A stretch of 64,000 bases of DNA, taken from NCBI GenBank assembly GCA_033239005.1, contig BSQZ01000014.1, positions 3,857,501 to 3,921,500 of the forward strand, read 5' to 3'. The notes under the pieces are model-generated. The model was not told the origin of the DNA. It was given only the letters and a program-made list of their open reading frames with translations, and searched no databases. The stretch's first letter is position 1. Every line of letters starts with the position of its first letter. The stretch comes from Lamellibrachia satsuma (taxonomy: Eukaryota > Annelida > Polychaeta > Sabellida > Siboglinidae). Below, piece by piece: positions 42,610 to 55,203 of the stretch. The translations under genes were made by a program, and so were the position numbers.

Positions 42610-42950
42610 TTGGGGCCACACCTAGTTGCATACCGGTTAGAAGGCCGGACTCTCAATCGAGAGAACCCGGTTTCAAATCCCACTGCGGTCACTTCGACCA
42701 TTTGGCAAGTTTGCTCACCCCACGTTGCCACAGTTCACGCAGCTGTATAAATGAGTACCTGGCAATACAGACAGTGGTGAAAATGTGAACGAATAGTCTT
42801 CGTGCAATTGCAGCGTGGCCGAATGCTTTCCAGAGAAGCTGAGATGGCCTTGGAATGAACAGGTCTGCCAGGGGGTGAAGGGTAAAGCGCTTTGAGTGGT
42901 CCTACGGACTGGATACCGCGCTATATAAGAACGTACCTTTTTTTTAGTAG
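42610..42950 (+). mobile_element. SINE, tRNA-derived, family 2 with LINE-like tail
   Basis: tRNA-like head CATACCGGTTAGAAGGCCGG with B-box-like GGTTTCAAATCCC. The conserved central block is GTTCACGCAGCTGTATAAAT with GAGTACCTGGCAATAC. The 3' part GTAAAGCGCTTTGAGTGGTC ... GCGCTATATAAGAAC is shared with many LINE/SINE tails. It ends in a T/A-rich run near 42950. This is the best-preserved copy of the family in the window. Confidence 0.8.
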
Positions 42951-44890
42951 ACACTCTCCACTTACACAACCTGTCATACAATCCATGGTCAGTTCATAGA
43001 AACTGAAATGTGCTGAAAACCGTTCTGATAAGCTGTATAAATAATGTAAGCTATTGAGCTTTTTTCAGCTACTGCAGAAAGGTAATACTCCTGAAACATC
43101 ACAAAAAGTCTCTATCTCCCCACTGGAAAAATGGGCAACCAAATGGAATACTGGGAACTCTCCTGCAGCTCAAATCGCTTGTTTGAGTAAAAACAAACCG
43201 GCTTTAAAATTAATTAATTAATTTTTAACTTGTCTCTTTGCTGTCAGAAAATGTTTGGGTGTACGCATTAAAGTGTCAGTGGATGTACATTATATCCTTC
43301 ACAAATTACACAACCTCCCCGTCGCCAAATCCTCAGTAAAACCCTGAATATAGTTTGGCAATGTCATATTATTTTTATTATTACAATTGGTCATGTTTAC
43401 GATGTATAATTATATTTGATGGCATGTTAATTTCTTTCAAATTTTATGATGTTTTAAAGTCAACATTATTGTATAGAACTGACTATGAATTTGTAATGCA
43501 TATGTTGCAACAAATGTTAGTTTAAATACTTTGTAATAGATGTAAATTAAAGGGTTCCACCATAATTTTTTATTAGAATAGGTGAAAACAACCCTATATA
43601 TTGTTTATTGATATAATCTTATCTCTGAGGTATGGATGAACAAATTTTGCTGATTTAATTAAGAAATTAACATGTGTTAACATGTGGGGAATTAGTTTCT
43701 TCTCCTAATTGACATACCGTATTTGATATATATTAAGCATACATGCCCTAATTTGCATACACCCCTTTTTTAATTTACAGGATCCATTTGGTGTACGCTT
43801 ATAAGAACAGATTCTTTGAAATTTTTCCATGGCCCGATTTTTTTAAAAAGCATACTTTATGCCTATTAGGTTGAATATGGTAAGTAATGTTTTTGGACAG
43901 AAATGGTTATAGATGTAGGCAACAAGGTAATACAATGAAAGAGTTGTTGGAAATGGTCCACCAGGTCATCTTTAACCCTAGGAGTGACCAATGATAAACT
44001 TCCACGGTGTACACAAACTGGAGTTATTTATAAGGGTGCTTTAAAGATCATAACATTGCTAATAATTATTGGACAAATGTGATTGAGGTATCATTTTGTT
44101 GCTAAAAAGACTCCTGTTTTGAAGAGCGTTATTGCACCAGTGCTTCTTGCATCGCCCGTAGCAGCGCGATTAACCACGCTACTTACAAATACCGATCTAC
44201 AGGAGAGTGATTGGCATGGTAGTTACTACCACAGTAAATAAATCAGTTATCCGCATAACATTGGCTCTCGTTTCGTTCTGTTGGCACAGCATTCATTACA
44301 ATGTCTCAGAAATGCAGTTCCGGTTTACCCCGCAACGCAACATGCATGGTGGCATCATTGTGAGCACCACCTCACGGGGTATGGGTTACCCCAGATAATA
44401 AAGACAAATGCGAGTATGTTATGTTGAGCGTATTTGTTTCTGGCACACAGCTGCACCAGTTTGGGGGTTCGTTGCCCTGGAACTGTCTGACAGAAATAAA
44501 TGATTGTGCTGCAATCCAAGACCAACTTGCGGTCAGAAACAAAATAAATATGATTGGAATGCCCAACCAAAAGCATGTCGAAAATGACTGCTTCTGGCAA
44601 GCGAGTTCAGGGACACTTTGTCCAACTGTCAACATTTCTTTGATGAAACACCAAATTTCAAATTGCAGCTTAGTAAGTGTTGTAGTTTTTTCTAAACAAG
44701 TAAAAAAAGTAAATTAAGCATCATTTCCTGGTTGTTAGTGATAACAGAAATTTCAATAGATATGTGACGTTTTTCACTGGTGTTTTACGTATTGTTGACA
44801 AAACATAACGGCCATTGCTAATACTGACATGTCCCTTAATTTGCCATCACAATGGCCTTTGAATCTGTATTTATAACGTGCTGTCATCTG
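42951..44890. other. No gene recognised
   Basis: AT-rich. Open frames at 44207-44717 lack motifs and splice support. Confidence 0.4.
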
Positions 44891-44896
44891 CGATAT

Positions 44897-45210
44897 TGGG
44901 GGGCAGCCGTGGCCTAGTGGTTAAGGTGTTGGACTCTAAATTCGAGACCCACACTGGGCACGGTTCGTTTTCGAAGCTTAGGCAATTTCGTATACCCTAC
45001 TTTGCCTCAGTCTACTCAGCTGCAAATGAGTACAAACACTGTTTGGAAGGTACCTGCGATGGACTAGTGTCCCGTCCAGGAGAGTCAGTATAACTGCACT
45101 CTAAGTTGCTTCGCACTACAGAAACCAGGTTTAAGCACTGGTCATATAACCCTTCATGGCTTCCTAAGGCGTAATGCCTGGGGGATGACTTTACCTACCT
45201 TACCATCTGC
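44897..45210 (+). mobile_element. SINE, tRNA-derived, family 3 sharing the central block
   Basis: Head GGGGCAGCCGTGGCCTAGTG with TTAAGGTGTTGGACTC (A-box region) and AATTCGAGACCC (B box). The middle TTTGCCTCAGTCTACTCAGC and AAATGAGTAC matches the family 2 core. The 3' end has AAACCAGGTTTAAGC and CCTAAGGCGTAATGCCTGGG. Confidence 0.75.
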
Positions 45211-46260
45211 GATATCAGGTTATGCCAGCCATCTGACAAACACATGGCAGGGCATGTTTACGATCATCTTGATTGGCCCGTTATCCGCGGGGTCACCAAG
45301 TCACATTTATATGCAATTTCCGTTATAGTTTCAAAGGCACAATAAACTACGTTAGAGCTGATATTTGCTGGTTTAAGGACATTATTTAGTTAGGTAGATA
45401 TAATACTGATGTGTACTGGAATCTCAGTAACCAGATGATATGTTCCATGTTCACGGCGAACGAATAAAGCTGGTTCGAAGATTGGTGCGCACGCAGTCGT
45501 TACTACGGAAACATCATCAGTGTTTCTATGAAGTCGGGGATTTCCAAAAAGGACTGGTTTTTTAAAGGATGGATTGGTGAAATACGACGTTGGTGCCAGG
45601 TGTCAATGTTCAGTTCAATATTTCCTAGCATGTTATGAAGAGAAAAATGAAAAAATCAACTGACACGTTAGCCGTCCTAGCTGCCTTAACTTTCTATACT
45701 AACTATGACTTTTTGTGTAGTTACAACGTAGTCTTGTAGGCCTATCGAATTCTCTCGAGTACACTGTTCCTATGACATCACAAAATGTATGTACGTTTAC
45801 TGGCCCAGGACACTTCCGGTTGTTATACGCTGTTTTGTTTAAATCTTCGACAGTAATTTCTAGCGTAGTAAATTACTAAATAAAGTGTTGATTTTTGTTG
45901 TAATCACAAATTGCCTGATGCCATTCACGCCATGTGCGATGGCAACGATGATCATGCATTCTCAGATGATACAGATGTTATTTTAAATAGTAATCAAGCG
46001 TTTTTTTAACCAATCAATCAGCACAAGTTCATGACAACTGGATGCAACGTTGGCTAGTAGAGGAATCAGAAACCGACTGTGATTTTGAGGGTTTCTTACG
46101 GAGTATGGGTTTTCAACAACTTCTCGCATAGAGATGCTCTCGAATGTGGTATGGACGGCGGTCAAAGAATAACTGTTTTCAAGTTGTGTTTTGTTACCTA
46201 AAATATAAACAAACGTTATAGACATCTTGTGCTTGTGTGGTCACTAATAGACAATACTAG
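45211..46260. other. No gene recognised
   Basis: Unique AT-rich sequence with short frames only. Confidence 0.4.
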
Positions 46261-46262
46261 TA

Positions 46263-47192
46263 CAGTCGTGCCCCGTTATTATGTGGATTCGGATATAACA
46301 CGGTCGGTTGTGGACCCTGATTTTCTGCCTCCAGGGGAAAATGCCAAATGGGCCTGCTTAAACCTACTTAGAATTGCTTTGACAATTCTCAAGAAACATT
46401 AAGCGAACAATGTCAATGAACGAGTATCAACATGTTGTTTGTTTTGCGCTGTCGCCGACATCAATTGATGTCACTGGCTTCGCTTCGACGGTTTGTAAAT
46501 TCTAATCGAGATTCACAAATACGCCTCATGTAAGAATCAAATAAACAGTTTTAGATGCAATATCAACAGAACACTTGGGTGAAATGACATGCTTCCATTA
46601 CATCGTAAATTTAATTGTTTTCATGATGTGAAACCAACATGCCAAATTCCTAACCCAAGGCTCTACTGGTGTGCGAAAATATGAATTCGTCATCCGCATA
46701 TGAACCGATGAATCAATGTTAAGTGTTGCGTAATAAATTTATGCTTTGGTCGAGATCGGTTGAAAGACGAAATGAAACAATTATTAATTCTACCTATTGT
46801 CGTATTCTGTGTTTTATCAGCTTACATACTACGTTTATCAAATCATATACGTTTTCGGCTGCTCAGATCCAGGTTATTATTTTCGATTCGTAGGTCTATT
46901 GGTCCAGTACATCATCATCGTAGTAGATCTATTCCATAACGGTATACGTACATGTGTTTTATTCAGTTCAAGAATCAACAGGGTTTGACATTTTAAAATA
47001 ATACACGTTGATGCTAGTATAAGGCAGTGCTGCAAACACACAGGGCTTCGACAGCGTTCATGGACTTGGTGCAGCGGGTGGCGATCGCCGTTGTTTAGTA
47101 GCTCCCTGGTGGCAGATATGAGAACACCTAACGCGCCTCGCATATAACGCAGTCCGGGACCCCGACCACCACGTTATAACGAGGCTCGACTG
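46263..47192. mobile_element. Non-autonomous pogo/Tigger-like DNA transposon
   Basis: The left end reads CAGTCGTGCCCCGTTATTAT. The reverse complement of the right end reads CAGTCGAGCCTCGTTATAAC. Both ends are flanked by TA (46261-46262 and 47193-47194), the target preference of Tc1/mariner/pogo elements. CAGTCGAGCCTCGTTATAAC is very close to Tigger/pogo termini. The 930-bp interior has no transposase. A second CGTTATA-like subterminal block lies near the right end (47130-47160). Confidence 0.8.
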
Positions 47193-47194
47193 TA

Positions 47195-48050
47195 TAACAA
47201 GTATTCAAGTTGAAAGACGCAATCAATTTAGCTGTCGTTCTTTGAAAACTGATATTTTTGAAAGTGAAGAAAAAATGGTGGCACATTTGGTGATTTTTGG
47301 TAATTATTTGATAAAATATACCATAACTTTGTAATGGATAATAATTTTTTTTAATACTTTTCTTGCCATTTGAATCAGAACTTAATTCTGAAGGTTTCAT
47401 TCACTGGTACTTGCAGTTAAAAAATAATTAATCATTGTCATTATGAAATCTGAAGTAGACTGTAGTTATAAATAGAAATTTTTTAATGAACTCAGACATT
47501 TGTAAAAATCTATATAGTAAAGTTAAAATGGACCTACATTTATAAAATTCACACCGTTCAAAAGATAATTTAATTAGCTTTCGTTTCACATATAGTTATG
47601 GTACATACTGACACATAAAGCATTACAAATACAACATGAACAAGGAACTCTCAGACAAAAAAACATTAAAATGGTGCGAAAGCAAATTTGCCTGGGAACT
47701 AGGAGGCTTATTTTGGATAGGCCTCTGGGATAAAAAGAGTTAATGTCAAGGAGTTCAGCGATACCGCTGTGGCTCGAAGCAACGGCGGCGAAAGTACTAC
47801 TTGGCCTCCGCATACCACAAACTTGAAGACCACAGTTTTCACATGAAACGTCCCTCATAATGTTTTCAAGTGATCCATAATACTGTTATAATATAACTTA
47901 TTGTTCCTCAATAATAAAACTATTATATCTCATCGCGTTCATTGCTAATTAATCCATGAACGTGGCGCTGCATCCAGCAGATGCAAGTCGACAGCGCCAT
48001 TTTTCTGGGGGATACCTACATTTCAAAAGAAGATAAACAGTTGTTCCTCT
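47195..48050. other. No gene recognised
   Basis: AT-rich. It could contain the promoter of the gene candidate at 48.1 kb; no TATA box is obvious. AGGCTATTTTAAATAGCCT at 48055-48073 is a perfect palindrome. Confidence 0.35.
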
Positions 48051-48059
48051 TTGGATAGG

Positions 48060-48150
48060 CTATTTTAAATAGCCTTTTTTTCACCGTGGAATTCCCGAGA
48101 ATGATGCCAGCGATGCTGAATTGACATAAACATTGCGGCTTCTGAATGAG
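48060..48150 (+). other. Candidate 5' UTR exon of the 48-kb gene
   Basis: Ends with TCTGAATGAG followed by the strong donor GTAAGAAT. It contains no long frame. The 5' limit is not known. Confidence 0.3.
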
Positions 48151-48331
48151 GTAAGAATTATCGAAAAATTTGTCGATTTCTTAAAAATCTGTCGCCTCGA
48201 TTTCTGATCGGCAAGTACGATTTGATAGAGTAACTTATTTAGATAAAAATCACTTACGTGGTTTGTGATATTAATTTGAAGAACAAGTGTAAAATTGTAC
48301 TTTTCCCCGACAGGTCTGACCCATTTCAACC

Positions 48332-48349
48332 ATGGCCTATGCCGCCTAG
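48332..48349 (+). promoter_or_regulatory. Five-codon upstream ORF directly abutting the main start
   Basis: ATGGCCTATGCCGCCTAG is followed immediately by the ATG at 48350, in the same frame. The arrangement stop-then-start suggests translational control by termination and reinitiation, provided the 48-kb gene is real. Confidence 0.35.
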
Positions 48350-49215
48350 ATGCTGGAGACACTCTTTGACATAAGCAGGTGGTCCGAATCAGAAATTGAC
48401 CATTTTCTCCAAGGTAAGGATGATACTTATCACTTTTGATGTTTAGTGAACATATCATTCTTTCAAAATCCTCCTATATTCATTGATATATTAGCGTTAG
48501 AATAACTTTGTCGTAGTTTGTTTACGACTTTCATTACAAGTAGGTATCGGCGGGGGGATATCGACAGTAAATGTAACAGCAGACTAAATTTGCATGCGCC
48601 GTTGTTCGCATGGATTCTCCACCGCTGCGCATGCGTATTGGCTTCCTGTGCTATTCCATTTATTAAGTGCACTCCCTAAATTCAAGTCGGCCGATCTTTA
48701 CATGGGGTTTTAATTTTGGTTTAATTATTCTGTAACCTGCAATGCATCTTCAAGCTACATTTAGTTCAATCACATGATGTATTTATGTCCATAGTTGCAT
48801 GCAGAACTTAATGCAAACAAGATTTATGTAGTCATTTTGTTTTTACAACTGTATTGTAGAACACAATTTACAAATCTTTTTCATGTGAGAATATTTCTTA
48901 AATTGCTGTATCTACATTCTCATATATTTAACATGTTTTGTAAAAAAATTATGTAGTTTCATACTTGTTGATGCATTTTTTATTGTTTCAGATAACACTT
49001 TACCAGAGGAAAAGGCACCAAATGTGGCGTTCTTTTACATTCTAATCAAGAAAATTGAGGAATCTGAGACTCTTCATATGCATCATGACCTTCTTCGTCT
49101 CCTTCCTAAGTTGGGACTGCGCCTGCCTGACCATGTGTCATCTTTTCTTCGGTTCGTTCGAGGAATCGTTGGTATTCATCATATCATTTTGAAATGGCCC
49201 CCAAATATTTGGTAA
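48350..49215 (+). CDS. Small spliced gene candidate, helix-rich protein of unknown family
   Basis: Exon 48314-48413 (acceptor TTTTCCCCGACAG, donor CTCCAAG/GTAAGG) holds ATG at 48350 and encodes MLETLFDISRWSESEIDHFL plus Q in phase 1. Exon 48992-49215 (acceptor TTTATTGTTTCAG) continues in phase with DNTLPEEKAPNVAFFYILIK, then KIEESETLHMHHDLLRLLPK and LGLRLPDHVSSFLRFVR. It then stays open to TAA at 49213-49215 (95 residues in total). A further donor near 49172 (GTTG/GTATTC) may instead lead to more exons. The predicted helices and the LLxxLPKLGL spacing recall death-fold domains such as DED, but that is a guess. Confidence 0.4.
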
Positions 49216-50750
49216 TCAATGCTTACCATGTGTCTTTAGCTACTTGGTGACCAGTTATCTTAAAGTATTTACCCTTTATTTTGGCATCGTACACGACATA
49301 CCCTTTGAAATCCAAGATGGCCGCCATCTTGGAAGATGAGCAGCCATCTTGTGCTCTGCACACATAAATTAAGAGTGTTTATAAATGTCAATTTACTATT
49401 TTGTTCCCATTCAGTTCAGTATTTTATGCCTTAGAAGTATTAGAACTGATATAATGTGAATATTTAGGCAATTAGGACATTTGCATATGCAAATTAGGTC
49501 ATTAATATTCGCAATGTTCAAAATCCACGACCAGATTTGGATTCAGCAGTTAAAATTATGTAAAGATGGCAAGTTTTATAGTGATTCGTTTAGAAATAAC
49601 CATGCTAGCACATAATAAATGGTGGAAATAGCTAATTATGCAGCCAAAATGGTGCCATTGCTAAGACAAAAGGCTGTTCATAATCCCTATGATTATTTCA
49701 TAGAAATGCTTATTTATCGGATATTAAAATATTCATAGAAAATCAATGGATTGACAAATCTGAAAGATTTTTGTGTTATTTTGTTCCTTAGAGCAGGATC
49801 TTTCCAATGAGTGGAGATTAAGGTTTGTGTGTCCAAGTTCATTTTCCTGCCTGAACTCCCTATTAATGTAATAAAATTATAAAAACTACAGTACATATTC
49901 TTATTATGAGGATATTAATAGTTGAATGTAACAAAAGAAAGAAAGCAAAAATAAAAATGTTCACCATGCCACCAGATAATTATTGAGTGGCTGTATGTCC
50001 CTATGTCCAATTGGAAAAATGTAGCCATACATATTTGCTACAAAATAAAACAAAAATGAATCGTGTTGAGAACTTATTTTTATGATTTCTTCCGACACCA
50101 ATATGCCGATTCAAACAGGCCCGTCAGTCCCGCGTTATTTACTGTGGCAGTGCAGGCTGTGGAAGCCAGCAGAAATCGCGGTGGCCACTTGCTGATATTT
50201 ACCTCAAAAAATCCTGCAACATCGTTCTAACTGTCTGAACTAGTATAATAACATGATTCACTAATGCTGTCATGCAATTTGCCGAAATATTGAACATCCA
50301 AAATCTATTGGCATTTTAGACATATCGTCATCACTGTCGGAAGAGATTTCGAAGTTGCTTGCATCAGAAACACTGTCGTACAGTTGTCATGTTTATGGCA
50401 CTTCGCCTTATGAATATGACATCATCAGCCACTAAGTAGCGCTTTCAACTTGGCCTGACAAATTTGAAAGGTTTTAAATGCTTAATTTTTTGCACAAGTG
50501 GATAGACACGTCGGCAACAAAAGGGTATATTTCAACAGGACATTATTGTTTATTGTCAGCCAAAAATACCTTGCTGTCCGACGTCTTTAATAATTACTAC
50601 TATCATAATTTAAACTCATTCTTAATCTTTTTCCCCATTAACCTCGCTCGAGAACACACCAACTGCACGTGTACGTGCACAGGAAATGCATTCATGTGGA
50701 TGTAACAGTGGCGCCACACGCAGGCCATTGATCAACTTTTATGGTTTGTT
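49216..50750. other. AT-rich, no gene recognised
   Basis: Possibly 3' UTR or intron of the candidate gene at 48 kb. A CCAAGATGGCCGCCATCTTGG palindrome-like element occurs near 49312-49332. Confidence 0.4.
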
Positions 50751-50759
50751 CTTCTCGAC

Positions 50760-51642
50760 ATGTGCGCTCCGCACCGAGGTAGCACAGTAGTGCATGCAAT
50801 GATGTGCGCTCCGCACCGAGGTAGCACAGTAGTGGGTGCAATGATGTGTGCTCCGCACGGAAGTAGCACAGTAGTGTGTGCAATGATGTGTGCTCTGCAC
50901 GGAAGTAGCACAGTAGTGTGTGCAGTGATGTGCGCTTCGCACCGAAGTAGCACAGTAGTGCGTGCAATGATGTGCGATCCGCACGGAAGTAGCACAGTAG
51001 TGCGTGCAATGATGTGTGCTCCACACGGAAGTAGCACAGTAGTGTGTGCAATGATGTGCGCTTCGCACCGAAGTAGCACAGTAGTGCGTGAAATGATGTG
51101 CGATCCGCACGGAAGTAGCACAGTAGTGCGTGCAATGATGTGCGATCCGCACGGAAGTAGCACAGTAGTGCGTGCAATGATGTGCGATCCGCATGGAAGT
51201 AGCACAGTAGTGGGTGCAATGATGTGTGATCCGCACGGAAGTAGCACAGTAGTGTGTGCAATGATGTGCGCTTCGCACCGAAGTAGCACAGTAGTGCGTG
51301 CAATGAGGTGCGATCCGCACGGAAGTAGCACAGTAGTGCGTGCAATGATGTGCGATCCGCACGGAAGTAGCACAGTAGTGCGTGCAATGGTGTGCGATCC
51401 GCACGGAAGTAGCACAGTAGTGTGTGCAATGATGTGCGATCCGCACGGAAGTAGCACAGTAGTGCGTGCAATGATGTGCGATCCACACGGAAGTAGCACA
51501 GTAGTGCGTGCAATGATGTGCGATCCGCACGGAAGTAGCACAGAAGTGTGTGCAATGATGTGCGCTCTGCACCGAAGTAGCACAGAAGTGTGTGCAATGA
51601 TGTGCGCTCTGCACCGAAGTAGCACAGAAGTGCGTGCAATGA
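50760..51642. repeat. 42-bp minisatellite, 21 copies
   Basis: Unit GATGTGCGATCCGCACGGAA plus GTAGCACAGTAGTGCGTGCAAT. Because 42 is divisible by three and the unit has few stops, four frames stay open for about 300 codons each (for example MMCDPHGSSTVVRA on plus, HCTHYCATSVRIAH on minus). Simultaneous opening of several frames shows that this is not coding selection. Many units contain a GCGATCCGCAC near-palindrome. Confidence 0.95.
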
Positions 51643-51732
51643 TGTGTTGAATGCGTTGTCTTTTTGTTCACAATTTTTTTACTTTTTTGTAATTTTGAAA
51701 GCTTCAAGTATTGTCAGTTGTAGACGAAACTT

Positions 51733-52072
51733 ACCGTATGGGATACTGGTTCGACTGAATAAACGTACCGTATGGGATACTGGTTCGACTGAATAAACGT
51801 ACCGTATGGGATACTGGTTCGACTGAATAAACGTACCGTATGGGATACTGGTTCGACTGAATAAACGTACCGTATGGGATACTGGTTCGACTGAATAAAC
51901 GTACCGTATGGGATACTGGTTCGACTGAATAAACGTACCGTATGGGATACTGGTTCGACTGAATAAACGTACCGTATGGGATACTGGTTCGACTGAATAA
52001 ACGTACCGTATGGGATACTGGTTCGACTGAATAAACGTACCGTATGGGATACTGGTTCAACTGAATAAACGT
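51733..52072. repeat. 34-bp minisatellite, exactly 10 near-identical copies
   Basis: ACCGTATGGGATACTGGTTC plus GACTGAATAAACGT repeats ten times with one substitution (last unit TTCAAC). Its homogeneity contrasts with the older arrays and implies very recent expansion. It follows the 42-bp array by about 90 bp. Confidence 0.96.
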
Positions 52073-52079
52073 ACCGGAT

Positions 52080-53858
52080 CAAAACCGCATAAAAATTCTT
52101 GGTTAACTATAATAGCTATAAACAGGTCTGATGACACTGTATTGAAACATACCTGATGACACACCATTGACACATACCTTCTGTCACGCTGTTGCTACCA
52201 GTGATTTAGTTTAATGCACTACATGTGTATAAATATTGATCATGTTATTAGCATAAAAAAAATTATGTAATCTTTATATAGAACATGTTTGATTGCAGAA
52301 GTGTTTGGTATTTGTGCGCACACATTAACATATCCTAGAGTTTCACTTTTTGTCCGATTATATCCAGAATAAATCCTTTTCTGGGCTTATAAAAAATCTG
52401 CCTGTTGTAAACTATCTAATAAATACTATCATTCCTTCTGTTATGAAGTTATTTAAATACTGAAGATTTGCTGAACTTTTTGTTGCAGGTAAATTTCCTG
52501 GATTGTGCTTTGCCCCTTCAAAGTAATCACCATGGTTTGCAATTCATGAAATAATGAGCTGGTGCGCATTAATTAAATGTGATCTTCTGAACAATGATCC
52601 ACATGTACTTACACAGCGATCAATTAAGTTATAAAATCAGCAAGTGAATCCATGAAATCAAGCATTGTTTTCAGTGATTAAAAAGGCTCAGTCCAGACTT
52701 CTTACATCATTGTTGTTATTATTTTTTATGAAGCAATTTTAATCACTGTGACCTTTAGGGATGTTGTTTCAGTAAATATATAAATGGTAACTTGTGGTTA
52801 AGTAACATACAAAATGTCAAGGTTTTTTAAAAACTAATAACGTGCCTGGATCTCTGGTCCTGAGTAATACTTTTTAGTCTTATAATGCCCTCCTTGTTGA
52901 CAAAACTAGTTAATGTGATAAAGGGTGATCTCTTTATATTATTGGTATACATTGCTGACACAAAAAATTTGGTTATTTGTGGCAATTCATGGGAAAAGGG
53001 GAAGTTATAAAAGAAATAAAAGTATATAATTATACACAGTAGAGATATGTTACTATGTCTATTTCTTGGAACTGTCCATTACACTTCACCCATCACCTTT
53101 ATGGGAAGCATTCGTCATTCTTAATTGCATTTTAATATCATAACTAATTTGGAGGAAAAGTTTAACTTTTAAATGAGCAACATAATTCCGAATCTGTTAC
53201 AAACGTGTTGTGTAGACATTTCTATAGGTTTGGTTTGGTTTGGTTTTTATTGCAACCAACGTTTCATTAATGCACCTGTATCAGTTAGGTCTCTGTAAAC
53301 TGAAAGTAAACCTCAAAGCAGTGAAGTTGTACTTTTTGTTCTTACAAACATGAAAGTGAAAATAAGACATCTATTGTCACTTACACAAGACAGCAGTGGT
53401 AACTTGAGAAGCAAGTAACAACATACCAGGGTGACTGTATAGGCGAGGTCAAGCACTCATTCTGGCTAAATCATGGACTATCCCATACTTCATTTACTCT
53501 GGGGCGATTTGTCATCTCCCAGGGTTGGATAGTCTGGGCTCTGACATCACAATGGAAGCCGGCATAAGGCATCGTTTATTATGTTCCCTGGCGTCGTTTT
53601 GTCATATTACCTCAATGACAAACACATGACATTGTGCCATGCTATTTTGTTGACAGTGGCTTCAGTGTTTGTAGGAATGAATGAACAGATGGATTATTTG
53701 AATGATTTTAAATTGTATTCAAGATGAATTTTGTGAGTCACGGCTAGTTTGAGGTCACTGTGTAGGGGCATTTGTACAAGGAGGAAGCTGTACACCTGTA
53801 GACTTCTTATGTGCACAGTGAAGGCACAATATGTAACGCCCATGGTGGCCTATCAATA
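52080..53858. other. AT-rich, no gene recognised
   Basis: Short frames only. A GGTTTGGTTTGGTTTGG repeat sits at about 53227-53247. Confidence 0.4.
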
Positions 53859-53860
53859 TA

Positions 53861-55002
53861 CAGTGTAACCTCGGTTTATGGTCACCCCGGTAATACAGTT
53901 ACCCCCCATTATGGTCACCAAATGATTTCCACAGTAAAAGATAGGACGTTAGTCCTGCTAATCCGGTCACCTCGCTATTCAGGAATACGGTCGGTAACCC
54001 AGTGCAAAACGTTGAGATTGCCCGCAGGTTAACCCAGCACTTACAGTTAGTCACAGCCGGGAAGCCAAGATTTGGCGGCTGTAGTGGCAAGCAGCCGTGG
54101 GCGGCTGCCGTTCCGTCAAAGGCAATCTCAGTATGAAGCCACGCACTGGCGTCTGCGTATTTACAGAGTGACCAGTTAACTTCAGAAAACAATGCAAGAA
54201 ACAAGACACCAGTCATTTTAGTTAACACTTTGAAAGAAAAATTCTGAGGCCTAAGCTTAGCGGCTGAGTAAATTTTATTGAAAAACACGGTGCTATCAAC
54301 GGCTTGTTCATTGACGCTAACAATAGGACACCGTATATTACTAGGCGCCCTATTGTGTGCTGAAGCACCAATGAGCACTTGTAGGAATATCAGGCCCTAG
54401 AGGTAACAAAATGTTGCAGAGTAAGTGGCATAACGAACTAAGTTCAATAATCCTCTGATACGTAGCACGTGTGGTTATATAATATAGGCTCCCCATAATA
54501 AACCGTGGCGCCTCTTGTGGATAACTCATGTTCGATCCTGAACAAAATATATCACGAGTTGTCATGTCAGCAAATAATGTATCGTGCCAACAATTAATAC
54601 TTATTGATATGTAACAAAACCAACTAGCAAACATCGGTCGATCTGATGTATGAATAATTTTGCCGCAAACGAGCACACTAAATGCCTTATGGTGTTACGC
54701 GAAGTTACGGCTTACAAAAAAACAACATTGGGAATTTCTGTTTGTGTTTGTGAGTGTGCATTTATTCAGAGTTTCAACTGAACAGCTGTTAAGACATGTT
54801 TTTATTGCAAGTCAACGCTGTGACATGGGAATGGTTTTGTGTACATGTGATTACATACATCAATAATACAACCACCACATTACACATGATATACTTACTC
54901 AATATGACATTTCTCCAAGTCCCATGATGCTTTAGTGCCCATATTCACTATTAAGGTCACCTCGCTGTTATGGTCACTGACCATAATACAGAGGTTGCAC
55001 TG
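53861..55002. mobile_element. Non-autonomous pogo/mariner-like DNA transposon
   Basis: The left end is CAGTGTAACCTCGGTTTATG. The reverse complement of the right end is CAGTGCAACCTCTGTATTAT. Each is flanked by TA (53859-53860, 55003-55004). Sub-terminal TATGGTCA/GGTCACC motifs repeat several times near both ends. The 1142-bp interior has a 159-codon minus frame (53899-54378) without transposase motifs. Different terminal sequence from the element at 46.3 kb, so a separate family. Confidence 0.78.
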
Positions 55003-55111
55003 TATCTTAATAACAAATGTGATTATAAAATATTATCAACAAAGTGTAAAAAGTATGGGTAGGACAGTTCATTGAAGTAACTGGAAATAATGTCTAGAAA
55101 AACATTGTACT

Positions 55112-55115
55112 GGGA

Positions 55116-55200
<85 letters not shown>
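55112..55200. repeat. (TA)n microsatellite
   Basis: About 40 TA units. Confidence 0.95.

Positions 55201-55203
<3 letters not shown>

Noticed and set aside
50692..51707. Four frames of about 300 codons on both strands, the longest in the window
   Set aside because: The 42-bp repeat unit is divisible by three and nearly stop-free, so frames stay open automatically. No start context, splice sites or codon bias support a gene.
51714..52082. 122-residue minus frame with repeated SVEPVSHTVRL
   Set aside because: Pure product of the 34-bp minisatellite.
53899..54378. 159-residue minus-strand frame as transposase
   Set aside because: No DDE or HTH motif recognised, and it overlaps the subterminal repeats of the pogo-like element.
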